Assembly (NCBI GenBank): GCA_050485645.1
Contig: JBJHBT010000001.1
Span: 62,001 to 126,000 of the forward strand
Direction: 5' to 3'
DNA from: JBJHBP01 sp050485645
GTDB taxonomy: Bacteria > Pseudomonadota > Gammaproteobacteria > Steroidobacterales > Rariloculaceae
Length of the DNA stretch: 64,000 bases
A model generated the notes under the pieces. That model saw only the letters and a program-made list of their open reading frames with translations. It made no database searches and was not told the origin of the DNA. Both the position numbers and the translations under genes were made by a program. This document shows positions 25,335 to 32,868 of the stretch, piece after piece (the stretch's first letter is position 1; each line of letters opens with the position of its first letter).

Positions 25335-25544
25335 TCAGAGTTCAGCGCTGTCGCCATCCAGAATCTCGAGCAGCTCCCGCCGAGTCTTCAGCATGGCATC
25401 AGGTAACTGCAGCTGCGTCGCCAGCTCTCTGAGCTCCTCGATGGTCCATGCCGCGTAGCTCGAAAGCTGCACCGGGCGCGCCATGGCACGTGATGTGCCG
25501 TCAGCGGTGGAGTATTGCGTGTCTGTCGACTTTGAGTCCCGCAT
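25335..25544 (-). CDS. Small protein with Rho-N/SAP-like motif
   Basis: The 69-residue product begins at ATG 25544, nine bases after AAGGA. The second half, AAWTIEELRELATQLQLPDAMLKTRRELLEIL, has the LxELRxLAxxLxLxxxxxxxRxELLExL pattern of Rho N-terminal and SAP-like helical motifs that often bind nucleic acids. The first half is Ser/Thr-rich and probably disordered. It follows the sensor kinase gene tail to tail and precedes glgC in the other order; no sigma-54 site lies in front of it. A nucleoid or RNA-binding role is a guess. Confidence 0.65.
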   Translation of the reverse strand: MRDSKSTDTQYSTADGTSRAMARPVQLSSYAAWTIEELRELATQLQLPDAMLKTRRELLEILDGDSAEL

Positions 25545-25615
25545 GATTGTTATCCTTCGAGTTTTTCAACTGCCTGTCGTCGGTGAATCTAACGAGGGAA
25601 CCGTTCGGCGAAGGG

Positions 25616-26923
25616 CTATCTGATCGCCAGGCCCGGAGCGAAGCGATCGGGTTGAGGAGCCTGAATTCGGTCAGCCCGCACTTCCGCCCGCTTGAACGAT
25701 ACAGCAGCTAGCGCTGCCTCCGTCACGAGTGTGACGCCGTTCGGCGAGACGTAGAACGCACCATCGACCGCAGGATAGCGCGCATCGAGCACAGTATTGT
25801 CCGGGATCCGGCACCGGCTATCGACGACGACGCGCTTCAACTTGCAATTCCGTCCCACCCAGGCACCGGGCAGCAGCACGGACTCGGTCACCCTCGCCCC
25901 CTCGTCGACCCGACATCCGGCCGATATCAGTGATCGATCCACCGTGCCGGCCACGACGGCTTCGGCACCCAGCGCACTGCGCCGCACCGCGGACGTGGCC
26001 GTCAGCCTCGCTGGCGTGCCTACGCGCGGACTGCCACGTAACGGCCAATTGCGATCTCCAACGCCTCGAAGGCTGTGCGACTCCAACAGCTCCTGATGCG
26101 CACTCCAGTAGCTGTCGATCGTACCCACATCGCGCCAGTAGCCCGGCTTTCCGCAGGGCGCGCGGAATAATGATACGTAAGCACGCGCTTCGCCAATCAG
26201 ATGCGGCAGGATACTGTGGCCGAAATCGTGGGCGGAGTCATTGTCCTTTGCGTCGACCTCCAGACAACGGAACAGGTAGTCGCTGCTGAACAGATAAACA
26301 CCCATGGAGGCCAAAGCCCGGCCATCGCGAATCAGTTCATCGTCGAGCCTGCCTGGCTTTTCGATGAAGCCTTTCAAGCGGTACTGATCATCGATCTCGA
26401 CGATACCGAATTCCCGGCACTGACTCGCGGGCACTTCGATGCAGCTGATCGTCACGTCCGCGCCGGTCTTCGCATGCGTGGCGATCAGGTCCGCATAGTC
26501 CATTTCGTAGACATGATCGCCAGCGAGGATCAGGACGTTGTCGGGACCGATGTCCGCTATGAGATCGAGATTCTGGTAGACAGCGTCAGCCGTACCCGCG
26601 TACAGCCTCGAACCGTTGCGCTGCCGGCAAGCCCAGATATTTACGGCATCAGAACCGGCGCCAGCAGTGTCAAGCCAGTTCTCCTGCAAATGTCGGGTAA
26701 GGGATCGTGCCTTGTACTGAGTCAGCACGGCGATTCGGGAAATACCGCTGTTGACGCAGTTCGAAAGGACGTAGTCCACGATACGGTGGTGCCCGCCGAA
26801 AGGCACTGCCGGCTTCGCCCGTTCGCGTGTCAGGTCACGCAGGCGCGTACCACTGCCACCCGCCAGCACCAGAGCCAATGTCTTTCTCCGGTCAAGTCCG
26901 CTCATTGTGTTCAAGGGGCACAT
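25616..26923 (-). CDS. glgC: Glucose-1-phosphate adenylyltransferase
   Basis: ATG 26923 follows GGAGGAG with correct spacing and gives 435 residues; a longer frame to 27085 would start upstream of the predicted transcription start. GlgC makes ADP-glucose from glucose-1-phosphate and ATP, the first committed step of bacterial glycogen synthesis. The N-terminal nucleotide-binding loop is LALVLAGGSGTRLRDLTRERAKPAVPFGG, followed by RIVDYVLSNCVNSGI, the sugar-phosphate region with GYWRDVGTIDSYW and a C-terminal left-handed beta helix. Other glycogen genes are absent here. Glycogen-derived maltodextrin is the substrate of TreY/TreZ encoded nearby, so the two pathways may be joined under one control. 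Confidence 0.93.
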   Translation of the reverse strand: MCPLNTMSGLDRRKTLALVLAGGSGTRLRDLTRERAKPAVPFGGHHRIVDYVLSNCVNSGISRIAVLTQYKARSLTRHLQENWLDTAGAGSDAVNIWACRQRNGSRLYAGTADAVYQNLDLIADIGPDNVLILAGDHVYEMDYADLIATHAKTGADVTISCIEVPASQCREFGIVEIDDQYRLKGFIEKPGRLDDELIRDGRALASMGVYLFSSDYLFRCLEVDAKDNDSAHDFGHSILPHLIGEARAYVSLFRAPCGKPGYWRDVGTIDSYWSAHQELLESHSLRGVGDRNWPLRGSPRVGTPARLTATSAVRRSALGAEAVVAGTVDRSLISAGCRVDEGARVTESVLLPGAWVGRNCKLKRVVVDSRCRIPDNTVLDARYPAVDGAFYVSPNGVTLVTEAALAAVSFKRAEVRADRIQAPQPDRFAPGLAIR

Positions 26924-26992
26924 TGACTCCTCCGGAGGTGTCGTGTCGTCTGCCAACAGGGGGTCGTAGGTGACCGATAACACGGAATAGCA

Positions 26993-27008
26993 TGCAAAAC
27001 ACATGCCA
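26993..27008 (-). promoter_or_regulatory. Sigma-54-type promoter for glgC
   Basis: On the minus strand this reads TGGCATGTGTTTTGCA with GG-N10-GC. The start near 26981 leaves a leader of about 58 bases. It faces away from the dodecin promoter at 27243; the 234 bases between them hold no gene. Confidence 0.78.
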
Positions 27009-27242
27009 TCAATCCACCGTCTGAGTGCAATCGTCGATGTCCCACACACCGGGTACCGCCCAGATGCTTTGCCACATGCCACCACGCCGCGAAGGATCCT
27101 TGAGCAGCCCTTCCACCTGTACGATCGCTACCGAAAACGCCGGCGCAGACTGTCGATGACGGTTCTCTCGGCTCTGAGCAGCCGCGCCAGTGCCGTCGCG
27201 CGACGCTTTGCCGCAAGGTGGTCCACGAGACCGGTCAGCGTA

Positions 27243-27258
27243 TGGCACGGATCTTGTG
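27243..27258 (+). promoter_or_regulatory. Imperfect sigma-54-like promoter for the dodecin gene
   Basis: TGGCACGGATCTTGTG has a perfect -24 box, but the -12 GC is GT. The predicted start near 27270 is 30 bases before the dodecin ATG. The position and the divergent layout favour a real but weak promoter. Confidence 0.45.
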
Positions 27259-27299
27259 TCTGAACTGCTCCAACGTCCAACGGAACAGGAAGCAGCCCC

Positions 27300-27503
27300 A
27301 TGTCCATCGCCAAGATCACGGAAATTTCAGCAGCATCCGACACGAGCTTTGAGGATGCCATCCGCCAGGGCATCGAGCGCGCAAGCAGAACGCTCAAGAA
27401 CATTCAGGGCGCGTGGGTGCATGAGCAGAAGGTCTCCGTCAGGGAGAATCGAATCGCCGAATGGCGAGTCATTATGAAAGTCAGCTTTGTGCTTGATGGC
27501 TGA
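27300..27503 (+). CDS. Dodecin-family flavin-binding protein
   Basis: The 67-residue product begins MSIAKITEISAASDTSFEDAIRQGIERASRTLKNIQGAWVHEQKVSV and ends EWRVIMKVSFVLDG. This is the complete dodecin fold: one helix between beta strands, with the Trp in GAWV that stacks on flavin. Dodecins form hollow twelve-mers that store or buffer riboflavin or FMN and are often stress- or stationary-phase-linked. An AGGAAG ribosome site lies upstream. The last 23 bases overlap the 3' end of the opposing hybrid kinase gene. Confidence 0.93.
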   Translation: MSIAKITEISAASDTSFEDAIRQGIERASRTLKNIQGAWVHEQKVSVRENRIAEWRVIMKVSFVLDG

Positions 27504-29751
27504 GCCGTTCGAGCAGCTCCGCAACGCACGCAACCGAAACGGGCTTGAGCAGGTGACGATGGAACAGACCAGCGTCGGCGGCTAATCGGTCTTCCGTATA
27601 GCCGGAAAGCGCAACCATAGCGGGCGCTTCTGCGCCAAAGTGCTCTTTGAGGCGCCGCGCGAAATCGATACCGTCGATGATCGGCATCGACAGATCGACG
27701 AACACCACTTCAGGTCGCCGGGTTTGCGCGATTTCGAGCGCGGCAAAGCCATCATAGACCGCCTCAGCATCGTGCCCGATACGCCCGAGGAGCGCGGCGA
27801 ACGTATCGGCCATATCCTCGTCGTCGTCGACCACAAGAATACGGCACCGTCTCTTCGCGGGCACCGGCTCTGCTGTCGTCTCGCTCGCGGCCGGCGAATC
27901 TCCCAGCGGGAACGTCACCGTAAACTCGCTGCCGCATCCGACACCGTCGCTGGATACCTCAATCGTGCCGTCGTGCAGCAGCACGAGCCGTTCGCACAAC
28001 GTGAGCCCAAGGCCCATCCCATCACCGCGTTGTGCCTGGCTTCCCCGATAATAGGGCTCGAAGAGCAACGCCTTGTCCTGCGGACTGATACCGATGCCCG
28101 TGTCGCGGACAGAGAATGTGGCATGATCGTCATCACACCAGCTCGCCACGCGAACCTTGCCACCCGGATTCGTGTAGTTCATCGCATTGCGAAGCAGGTT
28201 TTCGAAGATCTGGGTGAGGCGATCACGATCACCATCGATGTAGATAGGTCCATCGGCAAGCGCATGTTCGAGCGCCACCCCGCGTTGCTGCATCTCGGGC
28301 CCGATATCCTTCATGACATACTCCATACACGCGTTGACGTCGGCAGGCTCCCTGTGCAGTGTCAGGTCGCCCTGCCTGACGCGGGCCATGTCGAGCAGGT
28401 CATCGACAAGACGACTCATGTGCCGGCTCTGACGCGCCACGACAGCCAGCGTACGGCGGGTGGTCTCGTAGACTATTTCCTGATCCTTGCCGGTCGATAC
28501 GGTCGCGTTGACGAGTGCAACACTGTTCTCGATCGCGGCAAGCGGACTACGAAGCTCATGCCCGAGCACACTCAGAGATTCGTCCCTGCTCTCGTTCCGA
28601 GCCTGGAGCATCGCTGCCCGCTTCTCGGATTCCCTCAGCTCGGCCTGCAGCCGGCGCTCACTCTCGCGAAGCGCCTCTTCGGTCTGCTTGAGTCGCGATA
28701 CGTCGATCAGCGTGATCACGACTCCCGCAATTCGATCATCAGCCGCCCGGCAGGGGATCAGGCGCACGATATAGTGCCTGCCATCGCAGCTCCCAACCTC
28801 ACGCTCACGCGGAACAAGCTCGGCGAGCACCTGACGCGCGTCGTCCTCTAGCGTCTCGTATTCCACCATCCGTGTGAAATCCCCGACCGGAAGGCCGCGG
28901 TCGGATGGATGGATGTCGAAGATGTCGGTGAGCTGCGGTGTGAAACGGCCGACGCAGAGTTTGTGATCGAGAAACAATGCGGCAACGCCCGTTGCGCTCA
29001 CCAGATTCTCCAGTTCGTGGTTCGCCCGGGATACCTCGTCGAGGTTGATCTGAAGTTTATGGTTGATCGCCTGCAGTTCTTCATTGATGAGCCGGAGTTC
29101 TTCCCTGCTTGCCCCGGACTCCCCGGGCTGCGATCCAGACTGGCTGGCGGGCACCCGCTCCTGCCGTGACAGTTCCGCCAGGTGCGTGGCGAGTTCGCAC
29201 GCCGGCAGCACGACATTGGCGACCCCTGCCGATGCGACGGCGTGCAGCATGCCATCGTGCATGGCTTCTCGCGGATCCTGAATGAGGACAAGTCCGCCAG
29301 CCTCCCTGATGGCCCTTGCGCCCACGACGCCGTCCGAACCGTCTCCGGAAAGCACTACGGCGAAGCCGCCCTTCTGTCGGGCAGCCAGCGACCGAAACAG
29401 GTTGTCGATGGGTGCGCGCTGTTCGCACGGCCGGGCAAACAGCGACGTTCCGATCCTCGTATCGGTGATCTCGAGTTGGCTGTCGGGCGTGATGACGTAC
29501 ACGTGCCCCGCTTCAACCACGACTCGCCTGCCGGCTGAGAGGTCCTCGACCAACATCTGCGTATGCTGCCGCAGTATCAGCGGCAGGTCGCAGCCCTGGA
29601 CCGATGACTGATCCACACTGACGACGTAGGCAAGGTCGAGATCCGGAGGAAGTCCTGCCAGGAGTGTCTGCAGGGCTTCAATACCCCCGTCCGATGCACC
29701 AATGCCGACAAGTGGTACTCGCAGCCTGCATCGGTCTGTTCCTGGGGTCAT
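27481..29751 (-). CDS. CheB-like/PAS/histidine kinase/receiver hybrid protein
   Basis: ATG 29751 follows AGGAAA; TTG 29772 is an alternative. The 756 residues contain, in order: a CheB methylesterase-like domain (about 10-200), a coiled linker (LRLINEELQAINHKLQINLDEVSRANHELENLV) typical of CheB-CheR-PAS hybrids, a PAS domain (about 245-355), HisKA with LSVLGHELRSPLAAIENSV, a complete HATPase_c (NLLRNAMNYT, VRDTGIGI, GMGLGL) and a receiver (RILVVDDDEDM, VVFVDLSMP, LLKPVS). There is no CheR domain. In the CheB part Ser20 (GASDGG) and Asp140 (GDGSDG) are kept, but the catalytic His is replaced by Asp47. The domain may therefore only bind, not cut. Its kinase half looks active. Confidence 0.9.
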   Translation of the reverse strand: MTPGTDRCRLRVPLVGIGASDGGIEALQTLLAGLPPDLDLAYVVSVDQSSVQGCDLPLILRQHTQMLVEDLSAGRRVVVEAGHVYVITPDSQLEITDTRIGTSLFARPCEQRAPIDNLFRSLAARQKGGFAVVLSGDGSDGVVGARAIREAGGLVLIQDPREAMHDGMLHAVASAGVANVVLPACELATHLAELSRQERVPASQSGSQPGESGASREELRLINEELQAINHKLQINLDEVSRANHELENLVSATGVAALFLDHKLCVGRFTPQLTDIFDIHPSDRGLPVGDFTRMVEYETLEDDARQVLAELVPREREVGSCDGRHYIVRLIPCRAADDRIAGVVITLIDVSRLKQTEEALRESERRLQAELRESEKRAAMLQARNESRDESLSVLGHELRSPLAAIENSVALVNATVSTGKDQEIVYETTRRTLAVVARQSRHMSRLVDDLLDMARVRQGDLTLHREPADVNACMEYVMKDIGPEMQQRGVALEHALADGPIYIDGDRDRLTQIFENLLRNAMNYTNPGGKVRVASWCDDDHATFSVRDTGIGISPQDKALLFEPYYRGSQAQRGDGMGLGLTLCERLVLLHDGTIEVSSDGVGCGSEFTVTFPLGDSPAASETTAEPVPAKRRCRILVVDDDEDMADTFAALLGRIGHDAEAVYDGFAALEIAQTRRPEVVFVDLSMPIIDGIDFARRLKEHFGAEAPAMVALSGYTEDRLAADAGLFHRHLLKPVSVACVAELLERLSHQAQS

Positions 29752-29772
29752 CTGGAATATTTTCCTGTTCAA

Positions 29773-30182
29773 GTAGCGATTGCCATCGCTGTTGTGGCCA
29801 GCGTAAACAACTTTTATTTAACAATAATAGGCCGGCTACAGGAGTATGGCCGAAAGTGAACCCCCGTCGCAATGGCCACTGCTCTTCCTGACGGGGCCGC
29901 GCCATTCCCCAATACCGACTGCCGGAGACGGGATCGGCACGCTTCGTGCAAGGACATCATGAACGAACAGCAGGTGCCCTTTCACCAGTGTCCCGTCCCG
30001 CAAATAACCTGCATAAGTCGCGAGCGGATTTTCGTGACTGACAAGGCGCGGCGATGAGGTGATTCGGGAAACTGGCAAAGCGCCGCAACGCCGCCAGCCG
30101 CGCAAGCACAGCGCGAGTTGTGCAGGTCGCGCGCGGGACAGGATTCAGTCGGCACTGCAGACAGGCATGAAGGAGAAAAAAG
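29773..30182. other. Gap upstream of the beta-barrel gene
   Basis: About 410 bases. A CGGCAC-N5-GTGCA sequence at 29935-29950 has the sigma-54 spacing but a poor first base; an ORF of 32 codons at 29959-30057 follows an AAGGA but would start at or before that promoter's start site. An AT-rich stretch, TTATTTAACAATAATAGG at 29812-29829, resembles TTATTTAACATAGG at 23350, upstream of the other sensor kinase. None of these is convincing alone. Confidence 0.4.
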
Positions 30183-30779
30183 ATGACAAGGACTACGTTA
30201 CTCGGCACTTTGTTCCTCGTAGGCGTTGCGTCAGGTGCAGCCACGACAGGGCATGCGCAACTGTACGCAAATGCACGGTTGGGTTATGCGAATGCCGATT
30301 TCACGCTCGGGGGCCGCTACAACGGCGTTATTGACGATAGTGCTCTCGCCTACGGTCTGGGGGTCGGCTTTGGGATCAACCAGCACCTGTCGATCGAAGG
30401 CGACTGGTACGGCTATGGCAACTTCAGCGGTCGCGCCGCGCCTTGCCCGGTTGACGGCTCGTGTCCACCGCCCACCGAACAGGTGCCGACCCGGGGCAAC
30501 GGCATGAACATGCTGGCGGTGACGATGGCACCAAGGTTGGCGATGGCCAACAGCGCTGAGATTTACGGCAACCTCGGCTACTACCAGATGAGCATCGACA
30601 CCAGCATCGGTGAGGACTTCAGGCGGCGCGGCTTGCTGATTGGTGCCGGCGTCAGGTGGGAGTTCTCTGAACCCTGGAGTGTTCACGTAGAGGCCAAGCG
30701 TTTCGGAGATCGTATGTATCAGTTCGCTGTCGGGTTCGGGTGGCACCTGCAGCCCCTGCGGCGCCGGCAACAGGAATAG
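30183..30779 (+). CDS. Outer-membrane beta-barrel protein (OmpA/OmpW-like size)
   Basis: ATG 30183 follows AGGAGAAAAAAG. The 198 residues include a signal peptide ending TTGHAQ and then alternating strands: LYANARLGYANADFTLGG, YGLGVGFGINQHLSIEGDWYGYG, LAVTMAPRLAMANSAEIYGNLGYYQM, GLLIGAGVRWEFSEPWSVHVEAKRFG and YQFAVGFGWHL. This is an eight-stranded barrel of the OMP_b-brl type. Two cysteines in a loop (PCPVDGSCPPP) could form a disulfide. The family is broad and the role is unknown. No good sigma-54 site is in front of it. Confidence 0.8.
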   Translation: MTRTTLLGTLFLVGVASGAATTGHAQLYANARLGYANADFTLGGRYNGVIDDSALAYGLGVGFGINQHLSIEGDWYGYGNFSGRAAPCPVDGSCPPPTEQVPTRGNGMNMLAVTMAPRLAMANSAEIYGNLGYYQMSIDTSIGEDFRRRGLLIGAGVRWEFSEPWSVHVEAKRFGDRMYQFAVGFGWHLQPLRRRQQE

Positions 30780-30873
30780 CCGGCAGACCAGTGATGATCC
30801 GGTTCCGCGTTCGGCGCGCCCAAGCACACCGCGCCGTGGAGCACGCGTTCACGGAACGATGCCGAATCGGCGA

Positions 30874-31344
30874 TCAGTTCACGGAAAGCTGACTGATCAG
30901 CTCCTCCCTGCGCGCCGCCATGCTCTCACCGAGCTCCTGCAGTTCCGCTCGAGACATGGACTTGCGAGCCTGCTTGAACATACCCTGCTCCTCCTCATCA
31001 GCGTGGTGCTCGACCATCTCCTTGAGCACTTTCGCCCGACCGGAAAACTGCTCGCTCGCCGGATCCGTCTTCTGCAGATCCGGCAGCACCAGATCGTCGA
31101 CGGCCCTGTGCTCCTCGATCGCTTCGAAGTACACCTTCTTGTGCTCCGCATTTCCCGCGGCCTTGAAGGCGGGATAGAACAACTCCTCCTCGAGAGAAGT
31201 ATGAACCTTCAGTTCCTGCTCTATTTTCGTCAACAGCTCCTGCCGCTTCTTCTTGGCCCGGGTTGTGGATTCCGTGAGCTGCGACAGCAGCTTCCTGATC
31301 TTCTGGTGATCGTCTTCGAGCAACTGGACTGCATTCTGAGCCAT
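30874..31344 (-). CDS. Hemerythrin-domain protein (HHE type)
   Basis: The 156-residue protein starts at ATG 31344 behind AAGGAGAGG. It is all-helical with di-iron ligands of the HHE group: His13 (EDDHQKI), His48 and nearby Glu residues (VHTSLEEELFYP), His in AIEEHRAVDD, and the pair in VEHHADEEEQGMF. Such proteins bind O2 or NO or act in iron and redox stress, and in proteobacteria often sit with general stress genes. The start lies about 29 bases after the predicted start of a perfect sigma-54-type promoter. Confidence 0.9.
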   Translation of the reverse strand: MAQNAVQLLEDDHQKIRKLLSQLTESTTRAKKKRQELLTKIEQELKVHTSLEEELFYPAFKAAGNAEHKKVYFEAIEEHRAVDDLVLPDLQKTDPASEQFSGRAKVLKEMVEHHADEEEQGMFKQARKSMSRAELQELGESMAARREELISQLSVN

Positions 31345-31384
31345 GACCCTCTCCTTACCTCACGTGATGATGCAGGTATTCATC

Positions 31385-31400
31385 AGCAAGAAGCGTGCCA
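31385..31400 (-). promoter_or_regulatory. Sigma-54-type promoter for the hemerythrin gene
   Basis: On the minus strand this reads TGGCACGCTTCTTGCT, a perfect consensus with GG-N10-GC. The start would be near 31373. Confidence 0.88.
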
Positions 31401-31461
31401 TGCGTTCGCGAGAAAATAACAGGCCCGGCTGGGCAGCGCGCCAGTCGAACCCGCACGCGTC

Positions 31462-31494
31462 TATACAGAAACTGTATACCGGGCGTCCGCCCGG
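31462..31494. repeat. Two back-to-back inverted repeats between divergent sigma-54 promoters
   Basis: TATACAG and CTGTATA (31462-31468, 31472-31478) are perfect arms three bases apart; directly next to them CCGGGCG and CGCCCGG (31479-31485, 31488-31494) are perfect arms two bases apart. They lie about 62 bases upstream of the hemerythrin promoter and about 155 bases upstream of the opposite promoter, a normal distance for an enhancer site. Confidence 0.85.
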
Positions 31495-31649
31495 AGGATT
31501 TGTAATATCTGGGCCGCATTGCAAATTCTTCAGCGACCACCCAGCGCAGCGCACGAGTCACTGATCCGCAGAGGGTAATGTATGCCCGTCGGCCATCGAC
31601 GCCTGACTCGGGTTCGTCATGCACGCCGGAAAAGCATCGGTCGGACGGA

Positions 31650-31665
31650 TGGCATGGAATCTGCA
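31650..31665 (+). promoter_or_regulatory. Sigma-54-type promoter for the KaiC-kinase operon
   Basis: TGGCATGGAATCTGCA has GG-N10-GC; the -12 box is CTGCA. The start near 31677 is about 57 bases before ATG 31734. Confidence 0.72.
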
Positions 31666-31733
31666 TTCGTCAGATCGGGCAACAGTCGCACACCGGATCG
31701 CGATGTTCAAAACAACTGCATCGAGGAACAACC

Positions 31734-32117
31734 ATGAAATCAACGCCCGAAAGTGTCGAACCAGCTCGGCGCCCGGCCGTCGGGAACGGCACACCGCTCC
31801 TTGATGACAGCAAGCATGCAGCGACAGAGGTCGAGAGCGTGTCAGGGGCATCCGGCAGCGCCTCGAGGACTTTCGCGGGCCAGGAACACGGCTCCCACTC
31901 AGACGCTGCGATCAGGATGTCCACGCAGCTGTCCCGGCTGGCCGATCGTGTCGAAGACAGGAGTCTCGATGAGCTTGCGCGCTATGCACGCGGTCTCGCC
32001 ACCAGCAACCCGCCCCTTACGATCGTGGGCTGGATCGCGCTTGGCTTCGCCCTGACGCGCTACATCAGGGATTCCACCGAGCAGCCAGTCTCCCCTCCAT
32101 CAGGAGATCGGCCATGA
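31734..32117 (+). CDS. Small single-helix membrane protein, first gene of the KaiC operon
   Basis: ATG 31734 follows GAGGA. Of 127 residues the first 65 are Ser/Ala/Glu-rich and probably disordered. They are followed by an amphipathic helix (MSTQLSRLADRVEDRSLDELARYARGLATSNP) and one transmembrane segment (LTIVGWIALGFALTRYIRD). The NPxLxxxGxxALGFALTRxxR pattern is common in small stress-induced inner-membrane proteins of proteobacteria with no known role. It overlaps the DUF1028 gene by ATGA. Confidence 0.7.
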   Translation: MKSTPESVEPARRPAVGNGTPLLDDSKHAATEVESVSGASGSASRTFAGQEHGSHSDAAIRMSTQLSRLADRVEDRSLDELARYARGLATSNPPLTIVGWIALGFALTRYIRDSTEQPVSPPSGDRP

Positions 32118-32788
32118 CGTGTTCTCTCGTAGCCCGGTGCCCGTATACAGGACAATTCGGTGTGGCCGCTGTCACCGCCATGCCAGCCGTCGGCAAGTTA
32201 CTCAGCCACGCATTGGCAGGCGTCGGTGCAGCGGCAACCCAGGCGAAACTCAACCCCTACCTTGCAATCGACAGCCTTGCCCTGCTGCAAGGCGGATTGA
32301 ATGCGCGCGAGGCCCTTGAACGCGTGGTTCGCCAAGATCCACGGGCGAGCGAGCGCCAGCTCGCCGTCGTCGACAGACACGGCACGACGGCCACGTGGAC
32401 CGGGCAGCAATGTCCCGTCTACGCCGGTGCCCAGGAACATGAAGGCTTTTCCGTACAGGGCAACAGACTCGTTGGTCCTGAGGTACTGGACGACATGGCG
32501 GCCGCCTTCATGGACAACGCCCATGAGAAGTTCGATGAGCGCCTGATAGGGGCGCTGGAGGTTGCTGTGGCAGCCGGCGGGGACCTTGAAGGCGAAGTTT
32601 CAGCCGCCATACTGATCGTGGATACCGAGGAGTACCCGCTTTGGGATATCCGCGTCGATGATCATGATGATCCGGTGGGTGAACTACGCCGCCTGCACGA
32701 CATATTTCAGGCGAGGATCCTGCCGGAAATCAATCACATGCCAACGCGGAAGAACCCTGCTGGCGGTGAATACGAAGCCATGGCTTGA
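32114..32788 (+). CDS. DUF1028 protein (Ntn-hydrolase-like fold)
   Basis: The 224-residue product begins MTCSLVARCPYTGQFGVAAVTAMPAVGKLLSHALAGVGAAATQAKLNP and includes AVVDRHGTTATWTGQQC and GFSVQGNRLVGPEVLDDMAAAF. These match DUF1028, a family with an Ntn-hydrolase-type fold; family members usually begin T-(F/Y)-S-I-V-A, here T-C-S-L-V-A after Met removal. The reaction is unknown. It overlaps the upstream gene and is followed closely by the KaiC-like gene, so the three are probably co-transcribed. Confidence 0.88.
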   Translation: MTCSLVARCPYTGQFGVAAVTAMPAVGKLLSHALAGVGAAATQAKLNPYLAIDSLALLQGGLNAREALERVVRQDPRASERQLAVVDRHGTTATWTGQQCPVYAGAQEHEGFSVQGNRLVGPEVLDDMAAAFMDNAHEKFDERLIGALEVAVAAGGDLEGEVSAAILIVDTEEYPLWDIRVDDHDDPVGELRRLHDIFQARILPEINHMPTRKNPAGGEYEAMA

Positions 32789-32868
32789 TCAAGATGCTCC
32801 GAACGCCTGACCGGGGCGCGTCGGATCCTGCCTGCGGATCGCCAAGCAGCTGCACGCGGGGCTATACT

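Noticed and set aside
29935..29950. CGGCACGCTTCGTGCA as a further sigma-54 site
   Set aside because: Spacing fits, but the first base is wrong, the -12 box is GTGCA, and the nearest likely gene is 230 bases away.
29959..30057. 32-codon ORF with an AAGGA ribosome site
   Set aside because: No recognisable family, and the only nearby promoter candidate would start at or after its ATG.
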